A DNA stretch of 53,019 nt from an uncultured Clostridia bacterium. Lineage in GTDB: Bacteria > Bacillota > Clostridia > Christensenellales > Borkfalkiaceae. The notes below the pieces were generated by a model. The model was given only the letters and a program-made list of their open reading frames with translations. It ran no database searches and was not told where the DNA came from. The stretch is taken from NCBI GenBank assembly GCA_944346885.1, contig CALVMR010000033.1:1-53019 (forward strand), given 5' to 3'. Positions 33,114 to 41,185 of the stretch are shown here, one piece after another; position 1 is the first letter of the stretch, and the number at the start of each line of letters is the position of its first letter. A program made the position numbers and the translations under genes.

Positions 33114-34109
33114 ATGCGTATCGTATTTGCCGGTTCGGATATCCGTTCACCCATCCCGTTCCGCGCGCTGCGCGAAGCGGGGTTTTGCGTTGTTGCCGTT
33201 GTCACGCAGCCGGATAAGCCCGTGGGGCGCAAGCAGGTTTTAACGCCCAATCCCGTGAAGTGCGCCGCGCTTGAAGCGGGCGTGCCCGTCTATACCTTTG
33301 CCAAGATCCGCGAGCACGCCGCAGAGCTTGCCGCGCTCGGCGCGGATTGTATGGTCACATGCGCGTACGGGCAGCTGCTTACGGAGGAAGTGCTTGCCGC
33401 TTTCCCGCGCGGCGTGTTCAACGTGCACACCTCCCTTTTGCCCCGCTGGCGGGGCGCTTCGCCCGTTCAAAGCGCCATTTTGGCGGGCGACGCGGAGACG
33501 GGCGTCACCGTCATGCGTACCGAGTTGGGGCTGGATACGGGAGACGTTTTGCTGCGCGTGCGCATCCCCGTCTCCGAAGAGGATACGGCGGGCACCTTGG
33601 CGGATAAGCTGTTTGCGCTGGGGGCGGATTGCATCGTCGCCGCCCTTTCGGAGGTGGAGGCGGGCACGGCGCGGTACGAAAAGCAGAACGAAGCGGAAGC
33701 GACCTTTTGCAAAAAAATCAAAAAGGAGGACGCCGCCGTCGATTTTTCGGCGCCCGCACAGGAGATTTGCCGTTTGGTCCGCGCCATGGCGCCCGAACCG
33801 CTCGCCCATACGCGGTTGGGCGGCGTTGCGGTGAACGTGCTTGCCGCGTATCCCGCCGCGTCTGCGGGCGCGGGGGCGTGCGGCAGCGTGGCGCGCGCGG
33901 ATAAAACGGGCATTTACGTGCGCGCGGGCGACGGCTGCGTCTGTATCCGCAGGCTGCAATTTGCGGGCGGAAAGCCTCTTTCCGCCGCCGACGCGGTAAA
34001 CGGCAGGAAGGTTTCCGTCGGAGACGTGTTTGAAAGCGCGCCCCAAGGTACCCGCGGTTGCGCCGCGCCGAGCGCGCAAAAGGGCGAAGCGGGCGGAGGC
34101 GGGGCATGA
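33114..34109 (+). CDS. fmt: Methionyl-tRNA formyltransferase
   Basis: 331 residues. Formylates initiator Met-tRNA using 10-formyl-tetrahydrofolate. The N-terminal catalytic domain has FNVHTSLLPRWRGASPVQ (substrate and folate site) and ELGLDTGDVLL with the catalytic Asp; the C-terminal domain starts near 205. The first glycine loop reads VFAGSDIRS in place of the usual MGTPDFA, a mild variation. GGGGAGG precedes the ATG. The stop overlaps rsmB by 4 bp. The C-terminus is slightly long and Ala/Gly-rich. Confidence 0.94.
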   Translation: MRIVFAGSDIRSPIPFRALREAGFCVVAVVTQPDKPVGRKQVLTPNPVKCAALEAGVPVYTFAKIREHAAELAALGADCMVTCAYGQLLTEEVLAAFPRGVFNVHTSLLPRWRGASPVQSAILAGDAETGVTVMRTELGLDTGDVLLRVRIPVSEEDTAGTLADKLFALGADCIVAALSEVEAGTARYEKQNEAEATFCKKIKKEDAAVDFSAPAQEICRLVRAMAPEPLAHTRLGGVAVNVLAAYPAASAGAGACGSVARADKTGIYVRAGDGCVCIRRLQFAGGKPLSAADAVNGRKVSVGDVFESAPQGTRGCAAPSAQKGEAGGGGA

Positions 34110-35344
34110 GCAATCCGCTGTACGATCCCTTTGCCGTGCTGCAAAAGGTGTACGGGCAGGGCTGTTGGCTCAAACAGGCGCTGCAAGAGACGCCCGTGGA
34201 AGAAGCGCACCGCGCCCGCACTGCCAAAGCCGTGTACGGCGTGTTGGAAAACGACGGATACTTCGATGCCTGCATCCGCGCCTTTGCGCCCAAAACGCCG
34301 AAGCTTCCGCTGCGCATCCTTTTAAAAGTAGCGCTGTATTTTCTGCTCTTTTTGCAAAAGCCGCGGTATATGGTCACCGACAATGCCGTATCGCTCGCCA
34401 AAAAACTGGGCAAGGGCGGTGCGGCGGGATTTTTAAACGCCTTTTTGCGCGCCTTCGATGCGGCAAAAGTGCCCGTGCCCGCAGGGGAGGCGGAACGGCT
34501 CTCCTTTTTGCATTCGCTGCCGCTGTGGGCGGCAAAGCGGCTGCTTGCGCAGTACGGGCAGGAAGCGGAAGAGATCGTGCGCAGCCGCCCGCCGCGCACC
34601 TTCGTGCGCTTTGTTTCCGCAGAGGCGGCGGCGCCCTATCTCGCGGAGGGGAAGGGCGAGCCCACTCCCTTTGCGGGGCTGTACGCCTTTGCCTCTTTCC
34701 GGCGCGACGCGGGGTACGACGCGGGGCTGTATACCTTTCAGTCGGTCGGTTCCGTTGCGGTCTGCGCCGTTGCGGAGCCGTGCGGGGCGCTGCTGGACGC
34801 CTGCGCGGCGCCGGGCGGCAAAAGTGTTTTGCTGGCGGAAAAGTGCGGCGGCGTCACCGCGTTCGAGCTGCACCCGCACCGCGCCGAGCTCATCAAACGC
34901 TACGCCGCGCGCATGCATGCGGAGAACATCGAAGTGTTCTGCCGCGATTCTTCGGTGCACGACGGGCGCTTTGACGGCGCGTTCGACGCCGTTTTGGCGG
35001 ATGTGCCCTGTTCGGGGTACGGCGTCCTCGCGGAAAACCCGGATATCAAGCTGTTCCGCAAGGAGGAGGACGTCGCCGCGCTGCAAAAAACGCAGGCGGC
35101 GATCCTAAACGCCTGCGCGCCCTATGTAAAGGCGGGCGGCTGTTTGTATTATTCTACCTGCTCGGTGCTCCGAGAGGAGAACGACGGCGCCGTCGCCGCT
35201 TTTTTGGCGGAACACGAGGCGTTTTTTGCCGAACGGGCGGAGAGCCCGCTCGCGCATAAAAAAACGGCGTACGGGCTGCAATTTCTGCCCCATCTTTCGA
35301 TGGGGGCGGGGTTTTACGTTTGCAAACTGCGGAGGCGCGCATGA
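34106..35344 (+). CDS. rsmB: 16S rRNA m5C967 methyltransferase RsmB
   Basis: 412 residues. A NusB-like N-terminal domain (about 1-150) is followed by a SAM methyltransferase domain: LLDACAAPGGKSVLLAEK (SAM loop), DVPCSGYGVL (motif IV cysteine) and YYSTCSVLREEN (catalytic cysteine). The ATG overlaps the fmt stop (ATGA) and its own stop overlaps the rlmN start in the same way, so fmt-rsmB-rlmN are coupled. Confidence 0.93.
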   Translation: MSNPLYDPFAVLQKVYGQGCWLKQALQETPVEEAHRARTAKAVYGVLENDGYFDACIRAFAPKTPKLPLRILLKVALYFLLFLQKPRYMVTDNAVSLAKKLGKGGAAGFLNAFLRAFDAAKVPVPAGEAERLSFLHSLPLWAAKRLLAQYGQEAEEIVRSRPPRTFVRFVSAEAAAPYLAEGKGEPTPFAGLYAFASFRRDAGYDAGLYTFQSVGSVAVCAVAEPCGALLDACAAPGGKSVLLAEKCGGVTAFELHPHRAELIKRYAARMHAENIEVFCRDSSVHDGRFDGAFDAVLADVPCSGYGVLAENPDIKLFRKEEDVAALQKTQAAILNACAPYVKAGGCLYYSTCSVLREENDGAVAAFLAEHEAFFAERAESPLAHKKTAYGLQFLPHLSMGAGFYVCKLRRRA

Positions 35345-36411
35345 AAGCGGTATTGCAGGATCTGAGCGGCGAAGAACTGCTTTCTCTCGCCGAAGAATGG
35401 GGGCTGCCGCGCTACCGCGCGGGGCAGATCGCCCGCGCGGCAGCGCGCGGGGCGCGCCTGTCGGAGTTTTTTGAACTGCCCGCCGCGCTGCGCGAAAAAT
35501 TGCTTTGCCGCTTCGAGGACGAGCCCGTCCGCATCCGCGAAGTGCTCTCCGCGGCAGACGGTACGGAAAAATATCTCTTCTCTTTGGCAGACGGCGGCGT
35601 GGTGGAGGGTGTTTTGATGCGCTATAAATACGGCAACACGCAGTGCGTTTCCACGCAGGTCGGCTGCCGCATGAATTGCGCGTTTTGCGCCTCCGGGCTG
35701 GGCGGGCTCGTGCGCGACCTTTCGGCGGGGGAGATCTTGGCGCAGGTGCTCGTTGTCAACGCGCGGGCGGGCGCAACCCCCGCAAAGCGCGCCGTCACCA
35801 ACCTCGTGCTCATGGGCAGCGGCGAACCGCTGGATAATTACGAAAACGTCGTAAAATTTCTGCGCCTCGTCACGGCGGAGAACGGGCTGAACATCAGCGC
35901 GCGCAACATCAGCCTTTCCACCTGCGGCATCGTACCCAAAATGTACGCGCTGGCGGAAGAGGGGCTGCCCGTCAACCTTACCGTGTCGCTGCACGCGGTG
36001 ACGGACGCGGAGCGGGCGCGTACCATGCCCGTTGCCAAGGCGTACAAGATCGCGGATATTTTAAAGGCGTGTTCGTACTATTTTGAAAAGACGGGGCGGC
36101 GGTATATCTTCGAATACGCGCTCATCGAAGGCGAAAACGCGGACGAGGCGCACGCCGAAGCGCTTGCGGCGCTGTTGAAGGGGCGGCCCTGCCACGTCAA
36201 TTTGATCCGTTTAAACGAGGTGAAAGAGCGCGGGCTGCGCGGCACTTCCGAAAAGGCGGCATACCGCTTTTTGGGCGTGCTGGAAAAGCGGGGCGTTTCC
36301 GCCACGTTGCGCCGCCGCACGGGCGCGGAGATCGGTGGGGCGTGCGGGCAGCTTCGGGCGGCGCGCCTTGCCGAACAAAAGGGGGAGGAGAACCCTTCCC
36401 GCGGGGAATAA
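35341..36411 (+). CDS. rlmN: 23S rRNA (A2503-C2) / tRNA methyltransferase RlmN
   Basis: 356 residues. Radical-SAM enzyme methylating A2503 of 23S rRNA and A37 of some tRNAs. The CxxxCxxC motif is in GCRMNCAFCASG (about 108-119). NLVLMGSGEPLDN, ISLSTCGIVP and the C-terminal TLRRRTGAEIGGACGQL (second catalytic cysteine) follow. The usual next genes prpC, prkC and rsgA are absent, and rpe has its own promoter. Confidence 0.95.
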   Translation: MKAVLQDLSGEELLSLAEEWGLPRYRAGQIARAAARGARLSEFFELPAALREKLLCRFEDEPVRIREVLSAADGTEKYLFSLADGGVVEGVLMRYKYGNTQCVSTQVGCRMNCAFCASGLGGLVRDLSAGEILAQVLVVNARAGATPAKRAVTNLVLMGSGEPLDNYENVVKFLRLVTAENGLNISARNISLSTCGIVPKMYALAEEGLPVNLTVSLHAVTDAERARTMPVAKAYKIADILKACSYYFEKTGRRYIFEYALIEGENADEAHAEALAALLKGRPCHVNLIRLNEVKERGLRGTSEKAAYRFLGVLEKRGVSATLRRRTGAEIGGACGQLRAARLAEQKGEENPSRGE

Positions 36412-36507
36412 AAAGCCGCCCCGCGCGGGGCGCGGGGCGTTCGGCGGGCTTGCGCGGCAGGGCGGCGCGGAAACGTTTTGCGGAGCAGGGTAAAATTTTT
36501 GCAGGCG

Positions 36508-36536
36508 TTGACAAACGGGCGCGTGTCTGCTATGAT
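36508..36536 (+). promoter_or_regulatory. Promoter of rpe
   Basis: TTGACA, 17-bp spacer, TATGAT (36531-36536). Confidence 0.88.
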
Positions 36537-36554
36537 AGGATACGGAGGGAAACC

Positions 36555-37214
36555 ATGCGGAAGATCAAAATTGCGCCGTCTATCCTCTCTGCCGATTTTG
36601 CGGCGATGGGGGCGGCTGTGGAGCGGTTGGAGGCGGCGGGCGCCGACCTCATCCATTGCGATGTGATGGACGGTACGTTTGTGCCGCTCATCACCTTCGG
36701 GTCGCAGATGGTGGAGGCGCTCCGTCCGCATACGCGCCTTCCGCTGGACGTGCATTTTATGACGGTCACGCCGTGGGAAAAGGCGGCGGAGTTCGTGCGC
36801 GCGGGGGCAAACAGCATCACCGTACACGCCGAGGCGTGCGGCGGCAGGGCGGCGGAAACGCTGCGCTTTATCCGTTCGCTGGGCGTAAAGAGCGGCATTG
36901 CGGTCAGCCCGGATACGCCCGTGGAGAGCGTGCTGCCGCTGGCGGAGCTGTTCGATAAGCTGCTGGTGATGAGCGTCGTGCCGGGCAGGGGCGGGCAGAC
37001 CCTCATCCGCGCCACGCTGAAAAAGGCGGAAACGGCGCGCGCGTATTTTGCGTCGAAAGGGCTTTCGCGCGAGATCGAGATGGACGGCGGCATCACCGAG
37101 GCGAACGCGGCAGACGTCGTTGCGGCGGGCGTAAACGTCGTTGTGGCGGGCAGCACGGTGTTCGGCGCGGCGAACATGGCGGAGACCATCGCACGGCTGC
37201 GCGGAAAACGATAG
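36555..37214 (+). CDS. rpe: Ribulose-phosphate 3-epimerase
   Basis: 219 residues, typical. Interconverts ribulose-5-P and xylulose-5-P. TIM barrel with IAPSILSADFAAMG at the start, HCDVMDGTFVP (metal-binding His/Asp), LDVHFM and EMDGGITEAN near the end. Start ATG at 36555 with GGAGG; 19 bp after the promoter -10 box, so the leader is very short. Confidence 0.95.
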   Translation: MRKIKIAPSILSADFAAMGAAVERLEAAGADLIHCDVMDGTFVPLITFGSQMVEALRPHTRLPLDVHFMTVTPWEKAAEFVRAGANSITVHAEACGGRAAETLRFIRSLGVKSGIAVSPDTPVESVLPLAELFDKLLVMSVVPGRGGQTLIRATLKKAETARAYFASKGLSREIEMDGGITEANAADVVAAGVNVVVAGSTVFGAANMAETIARLRGKR

Positions 37215-37217
37215 GGC

Positions 37218-37246
37218 GCGGGCGGCTTGCCGCCCGCTCTGTTTTT
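37218..37246 (+). terminator. Hairpin between rpe and thiN
   Basis: GCGGGCGG, CTTG, CCGCCCGC, then TCTGTTTTT. It sits 14 bp before the thiN start and probably terminates only part of transcription. Confidence 0.75.
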
Positions 37247-37259
37247 AGGGAAAGAGGGC

Positions 37260-37868
37260 ATGAAAGGGATCGTATTTTTGAACGGGGAACCGCCCGAAGG
37301 GGAGATCGACTGCCGCGGCGCGCTCACCGTGTGCTGCGACGGCGCGCTGCGCTGGGCGGAAAAACGGGCGCGCGTGGATATCAAGGCGGGAGATTTCGAT
37401 TCGCTGGGGTATATCCCGCAGGACGCGCTCGTGTATCCGAGCCGCAAAAATTATACCGACGGCGAGATCGCGCTGGATCACCTTCTTCGCCGCGGCTGCA
37501 CCGAGATCGAACTGTACGGGGGCGGCGGCGGGAGAGACGATCATGCCTACGGCAATTTGAGCTTGCTGTACGCCGCGTTTTTGCGCGGCGCGCGCGCAAC
37601 CATGTTCACGCGCTATACGGCGGTATACTGCGCCGCCGGGGAGATCGTGTGGGAGAAAAAGCGCGGCATCACCCTCTCGCTTGCACCGGTGGGGGAAAGC
37701 GCGCATATAATGGAGAGTGAAGGGCTGCGATATCCGCTGAAAGACCTTACGCTTTGCCGCGCCTCGTGCCGCGGGCTGAGCAACGTGGTGGAGGCGGAGC
37801 GGGCGCGCGTTTTTTGCGACGCGGGAACGCTCTTCGTATTTGAAGTGCGGGAGGAAGCGAAGTGGTAA
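37260..37868 (+). CDS. thiN: Thiamine pyrophosphokinase
   Basis: 202 residues. Transfers pyrophosphate from ATP to thiamine. AGDFDSLG and GGRDDHAYGNLSLLYAA are the two family signatures. ATG at 37260 with GGGAAAGAGGG ahead. Its last 7 bases overlap the tiny spoVM gene. Confidence 0.92.
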   Translation: MKGIVFLNGEPPEGEIDCRGALTVCCDGALRWAEKRARVDIKAGDFDSLGYIPQDALVYPSRKNYTDGEIALDHLLRRGCTEIELYGGGGGRDDHAYGNLSLLYAAFLRGARATMFTRYTAVYCAAGEIVWEKKRGITLSLAPVGESAHIMESEGLRYPLKDLTLCRASCRGLSNVVEAERARVFCDAGTLFVFEVREEAKW

Positions 37869-37969
37869 AGATCATCTGCGTAAAGCCGCCGCGCGCGGTG
37901 CGGGCAGCGCTCCGCCTTTTGCTGCGGATCAAGCCGTCGGCCCGGTCAAACGAAAGAGAAGCGCAATAA
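37862..37969 (+). CDS. spoVM: SpoVM-like sporulation peptide
   Basis: 35 codons, GTG start, with GGGAGGAAG directly ahead inside thiN. The first about 24 residues (VKIICVKPPRAVRAALRL, then LLRIK) match the SpoVM pattern of a short hydrophobic start, K-x-P-[KR], and an amphipathic basic helix. SpoVM recognises the curved forespore membrane and anchors the spore-coat ATPase SpoIVA. It lies between thiN and rpmB, exactly as in Bacillus subtilis. The C-terminal extension of about 10 polar residues is unusual. A strong terminator follows. Together with spoIIID this supports a spore former. Confidence 0.75.
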   Translation: MVKIICVKPPRAVRAALRLLLRIKPSARSNEREAQ

Positions 37970-37976
37970 GAAGCGG

Positions 37977-38015
37977 CGCCGCCGCCCGTACGGGCGGCGG
38001 CGTTTGTGCTGTTTT
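37977..38015 (+). terminator. Terminator of the rpe-thiN-spoVM unit
   Basis: A 26-bp perfect palindrome (37977-38002; core CCCGTACGGG) followed by TTTGTGCTGTTTT. Confidence 0.85.
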
Positions 38016-38257
38016 GCCGCAAACAGAGCAAGCCGCCGCAGGGTTTCCCCTGCGGCGGCGGACGTTAGGCTGTTTTTTAAATCGCGGAAAAAAAGTTTTG
38101 TTTCTTTCAAAACTTTCTTCGCGGATCGGGCAATTCTTGCAAAAGCAAAAACCGCGCTTTTTGTTTTTGCCCGTTGCACCGCGCGGGCGGTGCAACGGAA
38201 AGGGGTAAATTTTTGCCCGTTCTACGATAGGCAAGCCCTAAAAAGGGCAAAAAGAGG

Positions 38258-38351
38258 GGAAAACCCCGCCGTCTCGCAGGAAACGAGAGCGGCGGGGTTT
38301 TCCTGCCGTCACGGCGTTTCGCAGCCGACAGCTCGGCGAGAAACGCGTGAA
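38258..38351. repeat. 94-bp direct repeat, copy 1
   Basis: 92 of 94 bases match copy 2. Two hairpins inside: GGAAAACCCCGCCG / CGGCGGGGTTTTCC with an inner CTCG / CGAG stem, then a GCGTTTC / GAAACGC stem enclosing GCCGA / TCGGC. Confidence 0.9.
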
Positions 38352-38491
38352 TTGTTTTAATAATCTATTGCGCGTCCGAAAACGACGTTTTTCGGAAAGC
38401 GCCCCCAATTTGCCGAAAACTTTCGGCTTTTTGGGGAAAGGTGAATGCGCGCGATTTCTATAACGGCGTGCCCCGAAATATCGCGCGCAGA

Positions 38492-38585
38492 GGAAAACCC
38501 CGCCGTCTCGCAGGAAACGAGAGCGGCGGGGTTTTCCTGCTCTCACGGCGTTTCGCAGCCGACAGCTCGGCGAGAAACGCGTGAA
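38492..38585. repeat. 94-bp direct repeat, copy 2
   Basis: Lies 234 bp after copy 1 and ends 5 bp before the rpmB stop, so its first hairpin can end the rpmB transcript. Confidence 0.9.
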
Positions 38586-38590
38586 CTTTT

Positions 38591-38779
38591 TTACGCCCTC
38601 TCTACTTTGTCGCTTTTGAGGCAGCGTGCGCACACATAGGCGGTTTCCGCCTTGCCGTCTTTGAGGATGGTCACTTTCTGCACGTTGGGGCGGAAAGTCC
38701 TCTTGGTTTTGCGGTTGCTGTGGCTGACGTTGTTCCCTGCATGCTGCCCTTTGTTGCAGATGCTGCATACTCTCGACAT
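38591..38779 (-). CDS. rpmB: 50S ribosomal protein bL28
   Basis: 62 residues. Contains the SNRKTKRTFRPNVQ core of L28 and four cysteines (CSIC near the start, CARC near the end), so it is the zinc-binding form. Minus strand as in Bacillus, between spoVM and asp23. GGGGAGG before the ATG. Confidence 0.95.
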   Translation of the reverse strand: MSRVCSICNKGQHAGNNVSHSNRKTKRTFRPNVQKVTILKDGKAETAYVCARCLKSDKVERA

Positions 38780-38868
38780 GATTTTACCTCCCCTGCCCGC
38801 GGCTGTGCTTCCGCAAGCGGCACGTTCTTTTCAAAACACAAATACGCCCGAAGCGGGCGAGCGCAATT

Positions 38869-38897
38869 ACTATACCAAAACAGGCGTGAAAAAGCAA
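38869..38897 (-). promoter_or_regulatory. Promoter of rpmB
   Basis: On the minus strand TTGCTT, 17-bp spacer, TATAGT (38869-38874). The leader is about 80 nt. Confidence 0.75.
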
Positions 38898-38968
38898 ACG
38901 TTTTTGCGCTTGATTCGGTATTTTTTTCTTTCTTTCCAAAAAAATCTGCGCCTTAATTTAAAATTTTC

Positions 38969-38997
38969 TTGCAAATTGGCGTAAAATGGGGTAAAAT
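38969..38997 (+). promoter_or_regulatory. Promoter of asp23-fakA
   Basis: TTGCAA, 17-bp spacer, TAAAAT (38992-38997), divergent from the rpmB promoter. Confidence 0.8.
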
Positions 38998-39019
38998 AAG
39001 AGAGCAGGAGTACGGTACG

Positions 39020-39370
39020 ATGTCTGTAAACACGAGCAACGCATACGGTAAGATCACCATTTCCGACCTCGCCATAGCGCGGGTGGCTTCGCATGCCGCC
39101 ACCGAGTGCTACGGCATTGTCGAAACCGTTTCGCGCCGGTTTACCGACAGCCTTGCCGAGCTGTTCGGCCGCAGCCCCAAAGGGAAGGGGGTGCGCGTCA
39201 CCACCAACGGAGACAGGATCTATATCGACGTGTACGTCATCATCAAGTTCGGCGTCTCCATCGGGGCGGTGGCAGAGTCCTTAAAAGAAGGGATCAAGTA
39301 CAAAGTAGAACGGTTCACGGGCATGATCGTGGATACCGTTAACGTGAACATCATCGGGGTCAAGCTCTGA
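39020..39370 (+). CDS. Asp23/Gls24 (YloU) family protein
   Basis: 116 residues. A small envelope-associated protein family of Firmicutes; YloU in Bacillus stands in the same place. GKITISDLAIARVASHAATECYG and VDVYVIIKFGVSIGAVAESL-like segments fit the family. AGCAGGAG lies 9 bp before the ATG at 39020. No membrane helix. Precise role unknown; usually co-transcribed with the kinase gene that follows. Confidence 0.9.
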   Translation: MSVNTSNAYGKITISDLAIARVASHAATECYGIVETVSRRFTDSLAELFGRSPKGKGVRVTTNGDRIYIDVYVIIKFGVSIGAVAESLKEGIKYKVERFTGMIVDTVNVNIIGVKL

Positions 39371-39442
39371 CCCCGCTTTCAGGATTTCGGGGCGCAGCCG
39401 CTTGCCCCGTCCTTTTTTTGGGTATAAGGAGAGAGTAGTTCC

Positions 39443-41086
39443 ATGCCAAAGACCATCGGCGGCACCGAGCTGCGCAAGCTGATCGCAGCGGGCGCCAAAG
39501 TGCTGGAAATAAACAGGGCGAAAGTCGATTCGCTCAACGTGTTCCCCGTGCCGGACGGCGATACGGGCACGAATATGTCGCTCACCATCCAATCGGCGGT
39601 AAAGGAGATGAACCTTTGCACCTCCAACCGCCTCTCCGAGCTGTGCGACGCCGTTTCCAAAGGCGCGCTCAAAGGGGCGCGCGGCAATTCGGGCGTCATC
39701 CTTTCGCAGCTGTTCCGCGGTATCTGTGCGGAGATCAAAAAGTTTGAAGAAGTAAACAGCAAGGTGTTCGCCCGCGCGCTGGAAAACGGCACGCGCGTCG
39801 CGTATTCCGCGGTATCCAAGCCCAAAGAGGGCACCATGCTCACCGTCGCGCGCATGATGAGCGAGTTTGCCGCCTCCGCCTACGCCAAGTTCAAAGATCT
39901 CTCCGCCTTTTTGGAGGAGATCATCAAAAAGGGCGAAGAGGCGCTGGCAAACACCCCCGAACAGCTCCCCGTGCTCAAAAAGGCGGGCGTCGTCGATGCG
40001 GGCGGTATGGGGCTCTTGTGCATCTACCGCGGCTTTTTGGGCGCGCTCAACGGCGAAGAAGTTGCCGAGGAGTACACCGCCGTGGAGGCGCAAAAGGCGG
40101 ATGAGGACGTATTCGGGGACAACGCGGATATCATCAACCTCGATCTGGGCGAGATCGTATTTGCCTATTGCACCGAGTTTTTTATCATCAATTTGAAAAA
40201 GCAGACCACCCTTGCGGATATCGACCGCCTCAAAGAGAAGCTGTTGCAGATCGGGGATTGCGTCATCTGCATCGGCGACTTGGAGCTGGTCAAAGTGCAC
40301 GTGCACACCAATACGCCCGGCGTGGCGCTCTCGTACGCGCTCGAACTGGGCGAGCTGGACCGCGTGAAGATCGAAAACATGCTCGAACAAAACCGCGCCA
40401 TGCGCGCCAAGCGCGAAGCGGAAAAGAAAGAGATGGGCATGCTCGCCATCTGCGCGGGGGAGGGGATCTCCGCCATCTTTAAGGACCTGCTCGTAGACCG
40501 CGTGATCGAGGGCGGGCAGACCATGAATCCGAGCGCGGAGGATATTGCCGACGCCGTGCAGAAGATCAATGCGGAGCACGTGTTCGTTTTCCCCAACAAC
40601 AAAAACATCATTTTGGCGGCGGAGCAGGCAAAGGCGCTGGTCACGGCGCGCACCATCCACGTCATCCCCACAAAAAACATCCCGCAGGGCTTTGCCGCCG
40701 TGCTTGCGTTCAACGCGGAGGCGACCGTCGAAGAGAATAAAACGGATATGCTGCACGCGCTGGATAATGTGCGGGCGGGGCAGTGCACCTATGCGGTGCG
40801 CACCACCCATCTGAACGGGTTCAGCCTCAAAGAAGGGGATATCATCGGGCTGGACGACAAAAAGATCCTCGCAAAAGGGGATAACATCGAAGATACGATG
40901 CTGCACCTCGTGGAAAAACTCAAAGACAGTTCGCACGAGATCATCACCCTTTACTACGGCAAAGAGGTGCGCGAAGAGGACGCCGAGCAGCTGGCGGCGC
41001 GCCTTGCCGAAAAGTATCCCGACTGCGACGTGGATTTCCACTACGGCGGGCAGCCGGTGTACTACTACATCGTATCGCTGGAATAA
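39443..41086 (+). CDS. fakA: DAK2-domain fatty acid kinase (FakA/YloV family)
   Basis: 547 residues, normal length. FakA phosphorylates fatty acids carried by FakB proteins. The N-terminal DhaL/DAK2 domain binds ATP and two Mg: FPVPDGDTGTNM carries the Asp ligands and GARGNSGVILSQLFRG the nucleotide loop. The middle (DAGGMGLLCIYRGFL) and C-terminal degV-like domains follow. No fakB gene in the window. A weak hairpin lies in the 72-bp gap after asp23. Confidence 0.9.
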   Translation: MPKTIGGTELRKLIAAGAKVLEINRAKVDSLNVFPVPDGDTGTNMSLTIQSAVKEMNLCTSNRLSELCDAVSKGALKGARGNSGVILSQLFRGICAEIKKFEEVNSKVFARALENGTRVAYSAVSKPKEGTMLTVARMMSEFAASAYAKFKDLSAFLEEIIKKGEEALANTPEQLPVLKKAGVVDAGGMGLLCIYRGFLGALNGEEVAEEYTAVEAQKADEDVFGDNADIINLDLGEIVFAYCTEFFIINLKKQTTLADIDRLKEKLLQIGDCVICIGDLELVKVHVHTNTPGVALSYALELGELDRVKIENMLEQNRAMRAKREAEKKEMGMLAICAGEGISAIFKDLLVDRVIEGGQTMNPSAEDIADAVQKINAEHVFVFPNNKNIILAAEQAKALVTARTIHVIPTKNIPQGFAAVLAFNAEATVEENKTDMLHALDNVRAGQCTYAVRTTHLNGFSLKEGDIIGLDDKKILAKGDNIEDTMLHLVEKLKDSSHEIITLYYGKEVREEDAEQLAARLAEKYPDCDVDFHYGGQPVYYYIVSLE

Positions 41087-41100
41087 CGGTTGCAAACACG

Positions 41101-41130
41101 GCGGCGGGCGGCAGCCCGCCGCACTGTTTT
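41101..41130 (+). terminator. Hairpin after fakA
   Basis: GCGGCGGGC, GGCA, GCCCGCCGC, then ACTGTTTTCTGTT. Confidence 0.65.
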
Positions 41131-41185
41131 CTGTTCGCGCCGTTTTCGGTTCGGTCGAAAAGAGGGAACGGCAGAGAGGGAACGC

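Larger units (their letters stand above)
37970..38590. other. 621-bp intergenic region full of hairpins and one duplicated block
   Basis: No gene seen. Besides the spoVM terminator: GCCGCCGCAGGG / CCCTGCGGCGGC (38032-38059), a long AT-rich hairpin around AAAGTTTTG / CAAAACTTT (38084-38123), CCGTTGCACCGC / GCGGTGCAACGG (38171-38198), a terminator-like GCCGAAA / TTTCGGC with TTTTT (38412-38432), and two copies of a 94-bp repeat. It separates the plus-strand spoVM from the minus-strand rpmB. Confidence 0.7.

Noticed and set aside
38258..38585. CRISPR array
   Set aside because: Only two copies of a 94-bp unit with a 140-bp gap, self-complementary, no cas genes.
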